Source of the DNA: Coptis chinensis
Taxonomy: Eukaryota; Streptophyta; Magnoliopsida; Ranunculales; Ranunculaceae
Assembly: GCA_015680905.1 (NCBI GenBank)
Contig: CM027377.1
Coordinates: forward strand, 36,604,501-36,668,500
Reading direction: 5' to 3'
Length of the DNA: 64,000 nt
Shown: positions 46,619 through 58,094 of the stretch, piece after piece
How positions within the stretch are numbered: the stretch's first letter is position 1
Layout: each line of letters opens with the position of its first letter
Program-made: the position numbers and the translations under genes
Notes under the pieces: generated by a model
The model's database searches: none
Told to the model about the DNA's origin: nothing
The model's input: only the letters and a program-made list of their open reading frames with translations

Positions 46619-47079
46619 GCAGTTCCATCAACACTTCATCAGGTGTTATGCTTCCCTGTCCCCAGAGGCATGATGGAGCTCAGAAGCAACCAGATCGATG
46701 CTCACAATTGCAATCAGATCCTCAAAGTTAACAAGCCCGCTGGGGCTTCACTAAAAAACAAGGGAGAGATCGCCAAAACCAAGCTGGCAGAAGACTTCAT
46801 CTCTAAGGTCAAGACCTTAACCAAGACCCCCGAAGTGAACTCGTAAAGGAAAACACTGGGGGCTCAGTAAAAAACATCCCTCCAGAAGTCCAGACCCCAG
46901 AGGTGTCCCCACCCCTTCAGCTCAAGGAGACATCGCAAGAGACCAAGACCCCAGAGGTCGCTTAATCCATTGAGGCGTCTTCTCAGACCGAGCTGAAGGA
47001 AAAGGTCAACCTAGGAACTGAGGATGACCACAAGTTCATTTATGTAGGAGCTAACCTTAATCCTACTTTCAAGGCACAA
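46619..47079 (+). pseudogene. Tat-type PR-RT linker
   Basis: Low-complexity Lys/Glu/Pro-rich linker with several stops, repeating TPEV and KTPEV words (46830-46970). In intact Tat/Ogre-like elements this joins protease to RT. No catalytic motif. Confidence 0.7.
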
Positions 47080-48210
47080 CTTGTAAGCTTTTTATCATTA
47101 AATAAAGATGTTTAGGCTTGGTCGTACATCGATGCGCCTGGAATTAATCCCAACACTGCATGCCATAAGTTAAATGTTAACCCAAATGCTAAACCAGTTC
47201 TCCAACGACCTCAAAAGCTATCCCTTAGGTTCCAAAAAGCAATCAATGAAGAGGTCAAAAATCTAAAAAAAGTTGGCTTCTTTAGGAAGGTCGATTACCC
47301 TGAATAGGTCACTAACATAGTAGCAATCCCAAAAAAGAATGGCACAGTTCGCCTTTGCGTGGACTTTACCAACTTAATTCAGGAAACTCCTGAAGATAGC
47401 TTTCCTTTACCAAGAATCGACCGACTTGTGGACCAGACCTATGGCCACGAGCTCTTGTCATTCATGGATGCCTACAGTGTCTACATCCAAATCACACTAG
47501 TAGAAGAAGACCAAAGAAAAAACTTCATTAGTAACAGTGTAGGGGATTTACTGTTACAACTTCATCCCATTTGACACCATGGAAGTCTACATAGACCTAC
47601 TAGTGGCTCGTCACCGATATGTTCCAAGACATGTTAGGTGACACCATGGAAGTCTACATAGACGACATGGTCATCAAAAGTAAGAAAGCTGGAGATCACT
47701 TAGATCACCTCACACAAGTGTTTTCCAGACTTTGGCGAACTCAGATGAAGCTTAACCCTGAGAAATACCTCTTTGAAGCGTCATCTGAAAAATTTCTGGG
47801 GTATCAGGTCTCACAACGTGGGATAGAAGCAAACCCTGATCAGATTCGAGCGTTCTTGGACATGCTTGACCCAAAAATGAAGAAGCAAATACAAAAACTG
47901 TCAGGAATGGTGGTAGCTCTAAACAGATTCATATAGAGAGCATCAAACAAATGTCGACCTTTCCTACAAATTCTCAAGAAGGGTGAATAGTTCTCATGGA
48001 ACGAGCAATACCACGAAGCATTCTCTACTCTCAAGGACTACTTGTCAACACCTCCTGTGTTGGCCAAACCAATTGATGGCAAAATACTGGGGTTATACTT
48101 AGCTGTGCCTGACTTCGCTATCAGTTCAGTTCCCTTCAAAGATGAACAAATCGCAGAGACACCAATCTACTTCACAAGCAAGACATTGTTGCCAGCTAAA
48201 AAGAACTACT
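47080..48210 (+). pseudogene. Tat-type reverse transcriptase and start of RNase H
   Basis: Blocks in order: AWSYIDAPGINPNTACHKLN, EEVKNLKKVGFFRKVDYPE, IPKKNGTVRLCVDFTNL, DSFPLPRIDRLVDQT and LLSFMDAYSVYIQI. The block before the active site is replaced by a copied segment. MEVYIDDMVIKSKK follows (YIDD intact), then KFLGYQVSQRGIEANPDQI. RNase H begins near 47990 (the AFSTLKDYLSTPPVL block), and its catalytic region is cut at 48210 by the copia insertion. Stops at about 47115, 47305, 47572, 47934 and 47987 make it inactive. Confidence 0.9.
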
Positions 48211-49426
48211 TGTAGGAACCGTTATGGTTTCATGTCATCGACTACAAACCGTGAAAACCCATGCGCAGCGGAATAAGGGTGTTCATGATTTTGTTTAGAA
48301 TCATACCTTTGATCAGCTGTGATATCTTTGAGAATACGAATTCTATGAATCAGCAACCTCTTGATCTTTTGTTGTATTCCTATCCTTGGAATGGACGTTG
48401 TGTGGGCAACGATTTACCAGCCCTTTCCTTTTCTCTTTGCCTCTCTTTCTCAATTACTGAATATTTTGGCCAAGAGAAAAGGGTTTCTTTATATAGGCTA
48501 CAACAGGGACCATGAGGAGAAATTAGGGTTAGGTCTCCTGACGGGCTTGGGCTTCCCATGTTCGCCCAGAACACACGGCCTAAGTCCGTTAACAAATAGC
48601 TTATTCCACTAAAGGCCATTCTTACACTACCACCCTAATCCCAAATTACGTGTATTACGGTTATGGGCTCCATATTATATGCTCATTGATCTCCCCATGT
48701 TAAGATATCGAATGCCCGTTGATTAAGTCAAGTTACTGACAACTACATTAATCAACTTCTTATGTCCTTGAGTAGTACCACTCAACCTCATTGGCATGTC
48801 AGATTAAATCCACCTGCAGGGTTTATATGACAATCCTTATGAGCTCCTCAAGGGGACATCATAAACCCGACTTCTTGCGGGTCACAGATTCCTTCTATAA
48901 TCAACAACACACCTTACATATAATGTCATTACCCAATCCATCGAGTTTCTTGATTCACAAATGAATCTCACTCATTGATGATTTAAAGCAATGTACAATG
49001 CACGTAAGTGCCCTTTATTATATCCGGATTAAGAGGACAAACATCCATAATAACAGAGGTGTGTGTTCTCTTATATAGTCAGTATAAAGAGAAACAACCT
49101 CACTTAGTCATGTTCAATACACACAAAGTGTACTAGTGTAATCCTGTAGTCAAGATAGACTAATACCATATTATACTACAACCATACCAATGGTTTGTTC
49201 AAATCCATCTAGGTTGTGAATGTTTACTTATACTTTATAAGGTACTGATGATATGATCTTTTGTGTGTCACCACACACCATATCATCTACAACATAAAGT
49301 ATTAGACGCATGCATATAACTAATAACATATATAATATGCATAACATTTGCCCATATGATTCTCATTCAAAATATAAAGAATTAGAGTTAATACAAAAGT
49401 AATGCTTTTAGTATATAATCCTTTCA
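48211..49426 (-). mobile_element. 3' LTR of the copia element (left copy)
   Basis: 1216 bp LTR. On the minus strand it is preceded by the purine tract AGTGGGAGAT (49427-49436 inverted). Open frames at 48261-48515 and 48380-48619 are LTR sequence, also present in the other LTR copies. Confidence 0.95.
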
Positions 49427-50079
49427 ATCTCCCACTTATACTCAAAGCATTGCTTTTTAGTATACTACTAACAAATCTTCCAGTTATACTTAAAGCTATG
49501 CTGCCAAGCATCTTATTCCCATCTCCTCAACATGCATGTTAAAAGACTTAGCCGGTAAGCTCTTTGTAAAGGGGTCAGCCAGGTTGTCTTCTGATGCTAT
49601 CTTGGTAACAGTAATATCTCCTCTTTTTACGAGTGATTATATCAGGTGGTACTTGCGCTCAATGTGTTTACTTGCTTTATGGGCTCGTGGTTCCTTTGAG
49701 TTAGATACCGCACCAGTGTTATCACAATAAAGTGTGATACTCATAGGTAAACCAGGTACCACTGTCAAGTCTAACAAGAAGTTCCAGAGCCAAACTGCCT
49801 CTTTGTTTGCCTCAGTGGCTGTTACATATTCAGCTTCCATGGTGGAGTTAGACACGTATTTTTGCTTGACACGCCTCCATACTATGGCTCCACCTCCCAA
49901 GGTAAACACACAACCTGAGGTAGACTTACTTTTGTCCCTATCTGACTGAAAATCAGAATCTGTATACCCTAAGGGAACCAAACTATCTACATGGGATACA
50001 AACATATAATCCTTAGTCCTTTTCAGGTACTTCAGAATATGTTTTAATGCAATCCAGTGCCCTTGTCCTGGGTTCTTCT
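49427..50079 (-). pseudogene. Copia RNase H and pol C-terminus
   Basis: Read on the minus strand after the solo LTR: KNPGQGHWIALKHILKYLKR, LGYTDSDFQSDRDKSKSTSG, GGGAIVWRRVKQKYVSNSTM, EAEYVTATEANKEAVWLWNF and ITLYCDNTGAVSNSKEPRAH, then KHIERKYHLI. These are the D/E/D blocks of copia RNase H. The continuation at 49530-49640 (IASEDNLADPFTKS) is the usual pol end. The frame is nearly clean here. Confidence 0.9.
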
Positions 50080-51340
50080 TGATAGGGTTATATACTAAAA
50101 GCATTACTTTTGTATTAACTCTAATTCTTTATATTTTGAATGAGAATCATATGGGCAAATGTTATGCATATTATATATGTTATTAGTTATATGCATGTGT
50201 CTAATACTTTATGTTGTAGATGATATGGTGTGTGGTGACACACAGAAGATCATATCACCAGTACCTTATAAAGTATAAGTAAACGTTCACAACCTAGATG
50301 GATTTGGACAAACCACTGGTACGGTTGTAATATAATATGGTATTAGTCTATCTTGACTACAAGATTACACTAGTACACTTTGTGTGTATTGAACAGGACC
50401 AAGTGAGGTTGTTTCTCTTTATACTAACTATATAAGAGAACAAACACCTCTGTTATTATGGATGTTTGTCCTCTTAATCCGGATATAATAACGAGCACTT
50501 ACGTGCATTGTACATTGCTTTAAATCATCAATGAGTGAGATTCATTTGTGAATCAACAAACTCGATGGATTGAGTAATGACATTGTATGTAAGGTGTGTT
50601 GTTGATTATAGAAGGAATCCGTGACTCGCCGAAAATCGGGCTGATGATGTCCCTTTGAGGAGCTCATAAGGATTGTCATGTAAACCTTGCAGGTGGATTT
50701 AATCCGACATGACAATGAGGTTGAGTGGTATTACTCAAGGACATAAGAAGTTGATTAATGTAGTTGTCAGTAACTTGACTTAATCAACGGGCATTCGATA
50801 TCTTAAACACGGGGAGATCAACAAGCATACAATATGGAGCCCATAAACGTAATATGTAATTTGGGATTAGGGCGGTAGTGCAACAATGGCCTTTAGTGGA
50901 ATAAGCCATTTGTTGACGGACTTGGGCCGTGTGTTCTGGGCGAACATGGGAAGCCTATGCCCATCAGGAGACCTAACCCTAATTTCTCCTCATGGTCCCT
51001 ATTATAGCCTATCGATAGAAATCTCTTTCTTTGGCCGTTTTCTCTCAAGGTTTTGCTAAAGAAAAGTAGATCTAAAATCGGTTCCAAATTCTGTGATTGA
51101 GAGAGGCCAAGAGAGAAAGAAGAGGGTGGTAGATCGTTGCCTACACAACGTCCATTCCATTGATAGGAATACAACAGAAGATCAAGAGGTTTATTCGGAT
51201 CCATAGATTTTGGATTCTCAAAGTTATCTTAGCCGATCTAAATGTATGATTTCTATCCAAAACCGTGGACACCCCTTATTCCGCTGCACGTGGGTTTTTG
51301 TGGTTTGTAATCATTCGGTGCAACCATAACGGTTCCTACA
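50080..51340 (+). mobile_element. Solo LTR of the same copia family, opposite orientation, TSD CTTCT
   Basis: TGATAGGGTTATATAC at 50080 through GGTTCCTACA at 51340 is the inverse of the LTRs that border the host copia element. Identical CTTCT pentamers flank it (50075-50079 and 51341-51345), and the pol frame joins up across it. It is therefore an independent insertion reduced to one LTR, in plus sense while its host is minus. Confidence 0.95.
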
Positions 51341-52324
51341 CTTCTGATATCTACTAACCATGCCAATGGCAAAGCAGATGTCTAGCCTCGTACATAGCAT
51401 GGCGTACATTAAGCTTCCTATAGCCGAAGCATAAGGAACCGCTTTCATGTCATCTATCTCTTTTGGTGTCTTGGGACACATATCCTTTGATAGAGGAACT
51501 CCATGCCTGAAAAGCAAGAAACCTTTCTTGGAGTTTTGCATGTTAAAACGAGTTAACACAGTATCAATATAGGTTGCCTGAGATAAGCATAACATCCTTT
51601 TCGTGCGATCTTTTATAATTTTGATCCCAAGGACGTGACCAGCTTTTCCCAAGTCCTTCATATCAAATTGCTTTGATAACCATACCCTTATGTCTGACAA
51701 CACTTTCACATTATTTCCAATGAGTAAGATGTCATCTACATAAGGCACAAGAAATACCACTAAATTTCCATCAAATTTCTTGTACACACAAGATTTGTCT
51801 CGACTTTGATCGAATCCATAAGATTGGATTACCTCATCAAAACGAATGTTCCAAGATCTAGAAGCTTGTTTAAGTCCATAAATGGATCGTTTAAGCTTAC
51901 AAACAAGATGCTCTTGGCCTTTTTTAATGAATCATTCTGGTTCCTTCATATATATGGTTTCCTCAAGACTTCCATTAAGGAAAGCTGTCTTGACATCCAT
52001 TTTATAGACCCACTTGCATCCAATGGATTTTACACCATTGGGTGGCTCTACAAGCTCCCAGACCTGATTAGAATCCATAGATTCTATCTCAGAAATCATT
52101 GCTTTTTGCCAAGATTCACATCTCTATCTTGGAGTGCTTCATTGATGGTCCAGGGATCAGGATCTTGGTTATCAGTGGTTATGTCTGAAGACATTCCCAA
52201 ACCAATTCACCTATCAGGTTGTCTAATAACCCTCCCACTACGACAAAGCACCTCTTGTTCTTGTACGCCATTAGTGACACGTTGTGGTTCCTGTTCTTGT
52301 ACTATTGGTACTGAAGTAGTTTAA
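51341..52324 (-). pseudogene. Copia reverse transcriptase with internal deletion
   Basis: On the minus strand: ALQDRD and the degraded start of the RVT_2 domain up to KWVYK-like sequence (about 52030), then directly WMDVKTAFLNG-like sequence with the middle of the domain absent. LKRSIYGLKQASRSWN, VPYVDDILLIGNNVKVLSDI (the YVDD active site intact) and SQATYIDTVLTRFNMQNSKK follow, ending YASAIGSLMYAMLCTRLDI and GMVSRYQK at the solo LTR. Stops around 51930 and 52100-52200 add to the damage. Confidence 0.85.
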
Positions 52325-52536
52325 TGTCTCTCCTCTCAATACTTCTAGAATAATACTACTCGGGGTAATAATTTAATACACTGTGGGTGTAATAAGATTA
52401 ATGATGTCTAAATTGCCTTCTAATGCACTGGAATAGATAAAAAGTTTATTTTTCTTAATGACGATCTTGTCATTTAAAAGAAACAGGATACCCATCCTTA
52501 ATTAACATAGAAACTGAAAACAAGTTCTTCCTAAAA
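52325..52536 (-). other. Deletion junction where the copia integrase should be
   Basis: Only about 210 bp separate RT-linker sequence from protease. Roughly 1 kb or more of integrase coding sequence is missing, and no GAG-preintegrase or DDE block was found. Confidence 0.7.
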
Positions 52537-52880
52537 TTAGGCACATAAAAGATAATTCTTTAACACCATAGTCTTATTTCTACCAAAAGATAAACAAACA
52601 TCTCCCATTGCAACAGCTGCTACTTTTGTAGCATCCCCCAAAGATATGGTAATCTCTCTAGCACTAAGTTTTATGGTTTCCTGGAACCTCTGCAATGAAA
52701 TGCAGACATGGTTAGTGGCTTCCATATCTACATACCAGGTACTGGTAGATAACACCACTAAACATGTTAAACGACTAGTGCATGAGACATACCTCTATTA
52801 TTCTCTTGGTTGAGAGGAGGACAATCTGGCTTCCAGTGTCCTGGCTGCTTGCACTTGAAGCACTTGCCCTTAGGCTTTTT
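52537..52880 (-). pseudogene. Copia protease and nucleocapsid knuckle
   Basis: The nucleocapsid zinc knuckle CFKCKQPGHWKPDC (52821-52862, CX2CX4HX4C) precedes protease on the minus strand. Protease reads STWYVDMEATNHVC, where the usual D-S-G-A active site has become D-M-E-A. ITISLGDATKVAAVAMGDV and MVLKNYLLCA follow. The catalytic Asp is kept, but the conserved Ser-Gly is lost, so activity is unlikely. Confidence 0.85.
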
Positions 52881-53118
52881 ACAGCTCCTTGAGGTCCCAT
52901 GCCCTTCTTTGCCATATTCCTATGCTTCTGAATATTATTCTTCTTCTTATCGCCATTAAGTGTAGAAGTAGAAATCTTCTCAGTAGCATAAACCTGAACA
53001 TAACTCTGCTTAAATAGACTCTCAGCTGACTAAAGTTCTGTCATAAGTTCCGCCAAAGAATACAACCTTTTGTTCATATTGTAGTTAAGGCGGAACGGTT
53101 CAAATCTTTCAGGCAGCG

Positions 53119-53600
53119 TCATGAGAATGATATCGACCTGCATGTATCGATATCAGCTCCAAGGATCTCCAACTTATTCAGATAAGCCATCATCCTGAGT
53201 ATATGATCCCTTACAGGAGTCCCTTCAGTCATAGTTGTGGTCATCAAGTTTTTCATGGAAGTTTGCCTAGCAGCCCTATTATGGTGTCCGAAGAGTTCCT
53301 TAAGATTGATCATCATATCATAAGCCGTGGTCATGGCCTGATGCTGATGTTGTAGCACACCTGACATATATGCCAGAATGTAACACCGCGACATCTCATC
53401 TGCCTTGTTCCACTTCTTATATGCTCATTTCTCCTCTTCTCCAGCATGTTCTTCAGGCTTAGATGGGCATTCCTCATTGAGTACAAATTTGTACTCTTCA
53501 GCAGTTAACACGATCCAAGTTGCGTTTCCAGTCTATGTAATTAGGGCTAAGGAGTTTGTTTTCCTTAAGAATAGTTGCTAGTGGGTTGAAAGTAACCATT
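53119..53600 (-). pseudogene. Copia gag (UBN2-type)
   Basis: On the minus strand the N-terminus near 53600 reads MVTFNPLATILKENKL and NYIDWKRNLD, the standard start of copia gag. After frameshifts it continues as YILAYMSGVLQHQHQAMTTA, MMINLKELFGHHNRAARQTS and VRDHILRMMAYLNKLEILGA (UBN2 family gag polypeptide). Confidence 0.85.
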
Positions 53601-55082
53601 TTGAAAACCTGAGAATCACATAAAAAAAACTATTTATGTAGGGCAAAAATATTTTGAGTTAATAACAAAAATTAATTAATTAATCAACCCGTCAGCACCC
53701 TACACACCGAGAAGTAGTAAGCCACGATAGTGTGGACGTTTACCATTCTACATTCATGGAAATACTTTTGGAGTTAACTTAAAAATTAATTAATTAACCC
53801 GTCAACATCCTACACACCGAGAAGTAGTAAGCCACGATAGTGTGGACGTTTACCATTCTACATTCGTGTAGAGAGGTTTTTCCTATTAGTTCTACTTCTC
53901 GTCAACTTAACAACACACCACTTGTTAGTGGACACATGCCATCTAGACAAGTAAAACTAATATGCTGACCTTTCTTTGGTCCTACAAATAATAGCAGTGA
54001 CTCCGATGGGGAGGATACCATTACTTGCATCTAAGTGTATTCCATTACTCAACACTAAGTCCATTATTTTGTAATGAATCCCTTCAGATGGAGAAGTGAA
54101 TCCATTCAGTAATAATTTTATATAGTTGTCCTTTAGAAGTTTGTTCTGGTGATCCGTAATTAAACTCATCCGATATGGAGGAAGGCACTAAAACCGCCAC
54201 GCAAGTATAATTACATTACCAACAAACCAGTAATGGAGACCGTGGGATTTATACGAAACAAAATTCCCGCTCCCACTTAGTTATTTAGAACTGAGGATCT
54301 TTCTATTTACTGGTCAGGTCTATGTTCATGTTATCTATTATTCATATGGGCTTACTTTTTAGCGCAAACATCCACAAATAAAAACATGCATATAGAATAA
54401 GCAAATATGAACAATAAAATGGAAAATAAATTCCCAAATGCTATGGCCATATTCATTACTCCATCCTGTTCGCCAAACTCTTTTAGTTGCCTTCGCATGG
54501 TCCAGCGGGGTTCGGGTTCGGGGCAGCCCCCCAATTTTTTTTTTTTTAGAAATCGTGGCATGTTTCCTTCACTAGAAACCTCACGGAATCACCCCGAACA
54601 GCAAACAGATTTCACCTCATAGAGAAAAAAAATTTCTCTCTTTCTAGCGTAAAGGGCGCGACCCACGCTCTTTTTATGCCTATACAACGTGCGTGGCACG
54701 CTCATGCCTTTCACGACTTCCAGGTGCTTAAGCGCGACCCGCGCTCCACCCGCGCTCATGCCTTTGACGACTTCCAGGCGCTTAAGCGCGGCCCGCGCTC
54801 CACCAAAATGAAAACAACATCGGATCTCGACCAATCCAACTTTTGATTTTTGATCTTACAGTAGATTACATCATGAAAAAAAAAACAACACGATACATAC
54901 CGTGATTTAAATTACATCCACTAATATGCAAATACTTTTATCAAATGAAAACAAGTTGTTTTACTCAGAGAGCGGTCATAAAACCAAGTCGATCACTTTT
55001 CATACATTCTGACCATAACAGTTGGTCTAGATGCCTGCAAAACCAAGTTAGAGCAGTTCTACATCTACCAACAGATCTACAT
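53601..55082 (-). other. Copia leader region with two tandem duplications
   Basis: Non-coding leader between PBS and gag. A 110 bp duplication is visible from TACACACCGAGAAGTAGTAA at 53701 and 53811. A GC-rich 54 bp duplication (54701-54754 and 54755-54808) has CTCATGCCTTTSACGACTTC and GCGCTTAAGCGCG-like blocks. In the minus reading this gives two 18-residue units with LEVVKGMS. No known protein. Confidence 0.75.
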
Positions 55083-55096
55083 GCTTTGATACCAAT
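55083..55096 (-). other. Primer binding site of the copia element
   Basis: On the minus strand TTGGTATCAAAGCAT directly follows the 5' LTR. It matches the TGGTATCAGAGC initiator-Met tRNA type used by most plant copia elements, with one change. Confidence 0.85.
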
Positions 55097-56297
55097 TGTA
55101 GGAACCGTTATGGTTTCATGTCATCGACTAGAAACCGTGAAAACCCATGCACAATGGAATAAGGGTGTTCATGATTTTGTTTAGAATCATACCTTTGATT
55201 AGCTCTGATATCTCTGAGAATACGAATTCTATGAATCAGCAACCTCTTGATCTTCTGTTGTATTCCTATCCTTGGAATGGACGTGTGTGGGCAACGATCT
55301 ACCAGCCCTTTCCTTTTCTCTTTGCCTCTCTTTCTCAATCACTGAATATTTCGGCCAAGAGAAAAGGGTTTCTTTATATAGGCTACAACAGGGACCATGA
55401 GGAGAAATTAGGGTTAGGTCTCCTGATGGGCTTGGGCTTCCCATGTTCACCCAGAACACACGGCCCAAGTCCGTCAACAAATAGCTTATTCCACTAAAGG
55501 CCATTGTTGCACTACTACCCTAATTCCAAATTACATGTATTATGGTTATGGGCTCCATATTATCTGCTCGTTGCTCTCTCCGTGTTAAGATATCGAATGC
55601 CCGTTGATTAAGTCAAGTTACTGACAACTACATTAATCAACTTCTTATGTCCTTTAGTAGTACCACTCAACCTCATTGTTATGTCGAATTAAATCCACCT
55701 GCAGGGTTTATATGACAATCCTTATGAGCTCCTCAAGGGGACATCATCAACTCAACTTCTTGAGGGTCACAGATTCCTTCTATAATCAACATCACACCTT
55801 ACATACAATGTCATTACCCAATCTATCGAGTTTGTTGATTCATAAATGAATCTCACTCACTGATGATTTAAAGTAATGTACAATGCACGTAAGTGTCCGT
55901 TATTATATTCAGATTAAGAGGACAAGTATCCATAATAACAGAGGTGTTTGTTATCTTATATAGTCAGTATAAAGAGAAACAACCTCACTTGGTCCTGTTC
56001 AATACACACAAAGTGTACTAGTGTAATCCTATAGTCAAGATAGACTAATACCATATTATACTATAACCATACCAATGGTTTGTCCAAATCCATCTAGGTT
56101 GTGAACGTTTACTTATACTTTATAAGGTACTGATGATATGATCTTTTGTGTGTCACCACACACCATATCATCTACAACATAAAGTATTAGACGTATGTAT
56201 ATAACTAATAGCATAACATTTGCCCATATGATTCTCATTCAAAATATAAAGAATTAGAGTTACTACAAAAATAATGTTTTAGTATATAACCCTATCA
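55097..56297 (-). mobile_element. 5' LTR of the copia element (right copy)
   Basis: 1201 bp, colinear with the left LTR, followed by the target duplication CTACT (56298-56302). Open frames inside it are shared by all three LTR copies and have no known domain. Confidence 0.95.
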
Positions 56298-56302
56298 CTA
56301 CT

Positions 56303-57100
56303 CTCACATTGAAAAGGCAGTACTGGCACTACTTTATTTAGCAAGAAAATTCAAGTCCTACTTCCGAGCACATCTAATCAAAGTGCTCACCGACCTGCCA
56401 CTAAAAAAGATCCTTCTTAAAGCCAACAAGACAACTCGCATGGCAGTTTAGGCAGAAAAATTTGGTGAACACCACATTGAGTTCACCCCAAGAACCTCTC
56501 AGAAGGGTCAGGTCGCTACAGATTTCTTAGCAGATTTCCTAGTAGTTGACGACCTGAACTGGGAACCAGAGGACAACACCCCATCCTCTAAGCAGCACGA
56601 CTCATCCGTATGGTCACTCAACGTAGATGGAGCTAGCAATCTAGGTGGCAGTGGAGTCGGAGTAGTCCTAGTGTCACCAGATGGCTCTATGGTGGAAAAA
56701 TCAGTTGGTATTGATTTCCCAACCTCCAACAATGAAGCTGAGTATGAAGCCTTGATCATGGGACTTCGCATGGCATTAGAACTCAATGTTCAGTAGCTCA
56801 ATGTCTTTATCAATTCACAACTGGTCGTTCACCAGGTCACCAATGAGTATACCACCAATAACGGTAACCTCTCTAAATACCTTTAAGTTGTAAATCAGTT
56901 ATTGTCTTCTTTCAAGAAAGTTATCATGCACTATTTCCTATGAGAAGAGAATCGCCACGCTGACAGCTTGGCATATCTCGCGACCCAAACACCGAACTAT
57001 GACCCTAGGAAGCTACTCATTAAGGTTATTAATAGACCTGCTTACCAAAATGAGCACGTCCTAGAAATCAACGACCTATCATATATTATATCCAGTTAGG
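56303..57100 (+). pseudogene. Tat-type RNase H (rest) and second, archaeal-type RNase H
   Basis: Gypsy RNase H resumes after the copia insertion (EKAVLALLYLARKFKSYFRA-like sequence, then HLIKVLTDLPLKKILLKANK). The second RNase H begins near 56610 with WSLNVDGASNLGGSGVGVVL, then TSNNEAEYEALIMGLRMALE, LNVFINSQLVVHQVTNEY and the ENRHADSLAYLAT block, giving a full D-E-D-D set. Dual RNase H is typical of Tat/Ogre elements and of no other common plant LTR group. Stops at about 56450, 56794 and 56885. Confidence 0.9.
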
Positions 57101-58094
57101 CAAAGCACTAATAGATTGCATCAAGGCCAGACAGGTTCAATACCAGTCAGGTCGTTACTACCTAGTAAACGACAAACTTTTCAGAAAGTCCGCCGGAGGA
57201 CCCCATTTAAGGTGCATAAGCCCAGAACAGGGTCGGATGATTTTCACAGAGATCCATGAGGGGGAATGCGGAAACCACAAAGGAGGTTGCTCTTTGGCTC
57301 ATAAAGCTATCTCACAAGAATAATTCTTGCCAAGAATGCAGATCGATGCAAAAAAGTATGTACTGAAATGCATTAAGTACCAAACATTTGGCCATAATAT
57401 CATCCAGCCAGCTCGTGAACTAATAAATATTGCCAGCCCTTGGCCATTTCACATGTGGGGCTTGGACATCATGGGCCCATTCATTCCACAGAAAAGCACA
57501 GGCTTCCGGTTTGTCCTAGCTGCAACAGATTACTTCACCAATTTGGTTGAAGTGATTCCCTTGGTCCATGTCAAAGAATATAATGTAAGAAACTTCATCT
57601 GGACCAACATCATCACCAGATTTGGCTTACCCCACACATTGGTAATGGATAATGGCTCCCAGTTCAAAGGAAAAACAATCAAGGAAATTTTGGCTAAGTG
57701 GAAGATCATTCACTCGTTCTCCACCCCCCAGTATGCTCAAAGCAACGGTCAAGCAGAACTCAGCAACAAGGCAATCCTAGAGAACTTAAATAAGAAGATT
57801 GAAAAGAACAAGAGCAAATGGCCAACGTAGCTAGAAAATATCCTATGGGCTCATAGAACGATAACTCATTCTAGTACAGGCGAGTCACCGTTCTCATTAT
57901 GTTACGGTACCGAAGCCGTCATTCCTACTGAGCTAACAGTTACAACGACTCGATCTGAGATCATCGAATCTGGTTAGAACGATTCCATTTTTACTCAAGA
58001 GGTTGACTTACTTGAAGAGCGACGCGACCTAGCAGCCATTCTAGTGGCATCCTACCACCAAACTCTGAGGAAGACATATAACAAGTGAGTTAAC
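57101..58094 (+). pseudogene. Tat-type integrase
   Basis: The zinc-binding part reads IHEGECGNHKGG... and, after a stop, YVLKCIKYQTF, where the second Cys of the C-x2-C pair is Tyr. The core carries the DDE triad: FHMWGLDIMGPFIPQ (D), HTLVMDNGSQFKGK (D) and SNGQAELSNKAILENL (E). A stop at 57828-57830 is followed by WAHRTITHSSTGESPF and CYGTEAVIPTELT, the normal domain end. The frame fades at KTYNK near 58085 and meets another LTR at 58095. Confidence 0.9.

Larger units (their letters stand above)
48211..56297 (-). mobile_element. Ty1/copia element, minus strand, 8.1 kb, TSD CTACT
   Basis: LTRs at 48211-49426 and 55097-56297 start TGTAGGAACC and end with ATCCTTTCA or ACCCTATCA. CTACT flanks the element at 48206-48210 and 56298-56302. 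On the minus strand the order is PBS, leader, gag, nucleocapsid, protease, a shortened RT, RNase H and polypurine tract. The integrase is missing and the RT has lost its middle, so the copy cannot move alone. LTRs differ by about 4-5% over the first 220 bp by eye. A solo LTR of the same family lies within pol. Confidence 0.95.
16390..58094 (+). mobile_element. Degenerate Tat/Ogre-type Ty3/gypsy element, split by nested insertions
   Basis: Pieces of one plus-strand element are colinear once the insertions are removed: PBS (16990), gag (17294-18022, 21369-21431, 45615 on), protease, RT, RNase H (to 48210, resuming at 56303), a second RNase H, and integrase (to about 58090). The extra 'archaeal' RNase H between RNase H and integrase is diagnostic of the Tat lineage. 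Every coding segment has stops or frameshifts. The 5' LTR start is not fixed and no 3' LTR is seen, because another LTR and a LINE follow. Insertions at 18028, 21432 and 48211 are all younger than this element. Confidence 0.85.

Noticed and set aside
55147-55497. 116-codon frame and similar ones at 48261-48612 and 50893-51204
   Set aside because: All are parts of the copia LTR copies; the frame is not kept between copies.
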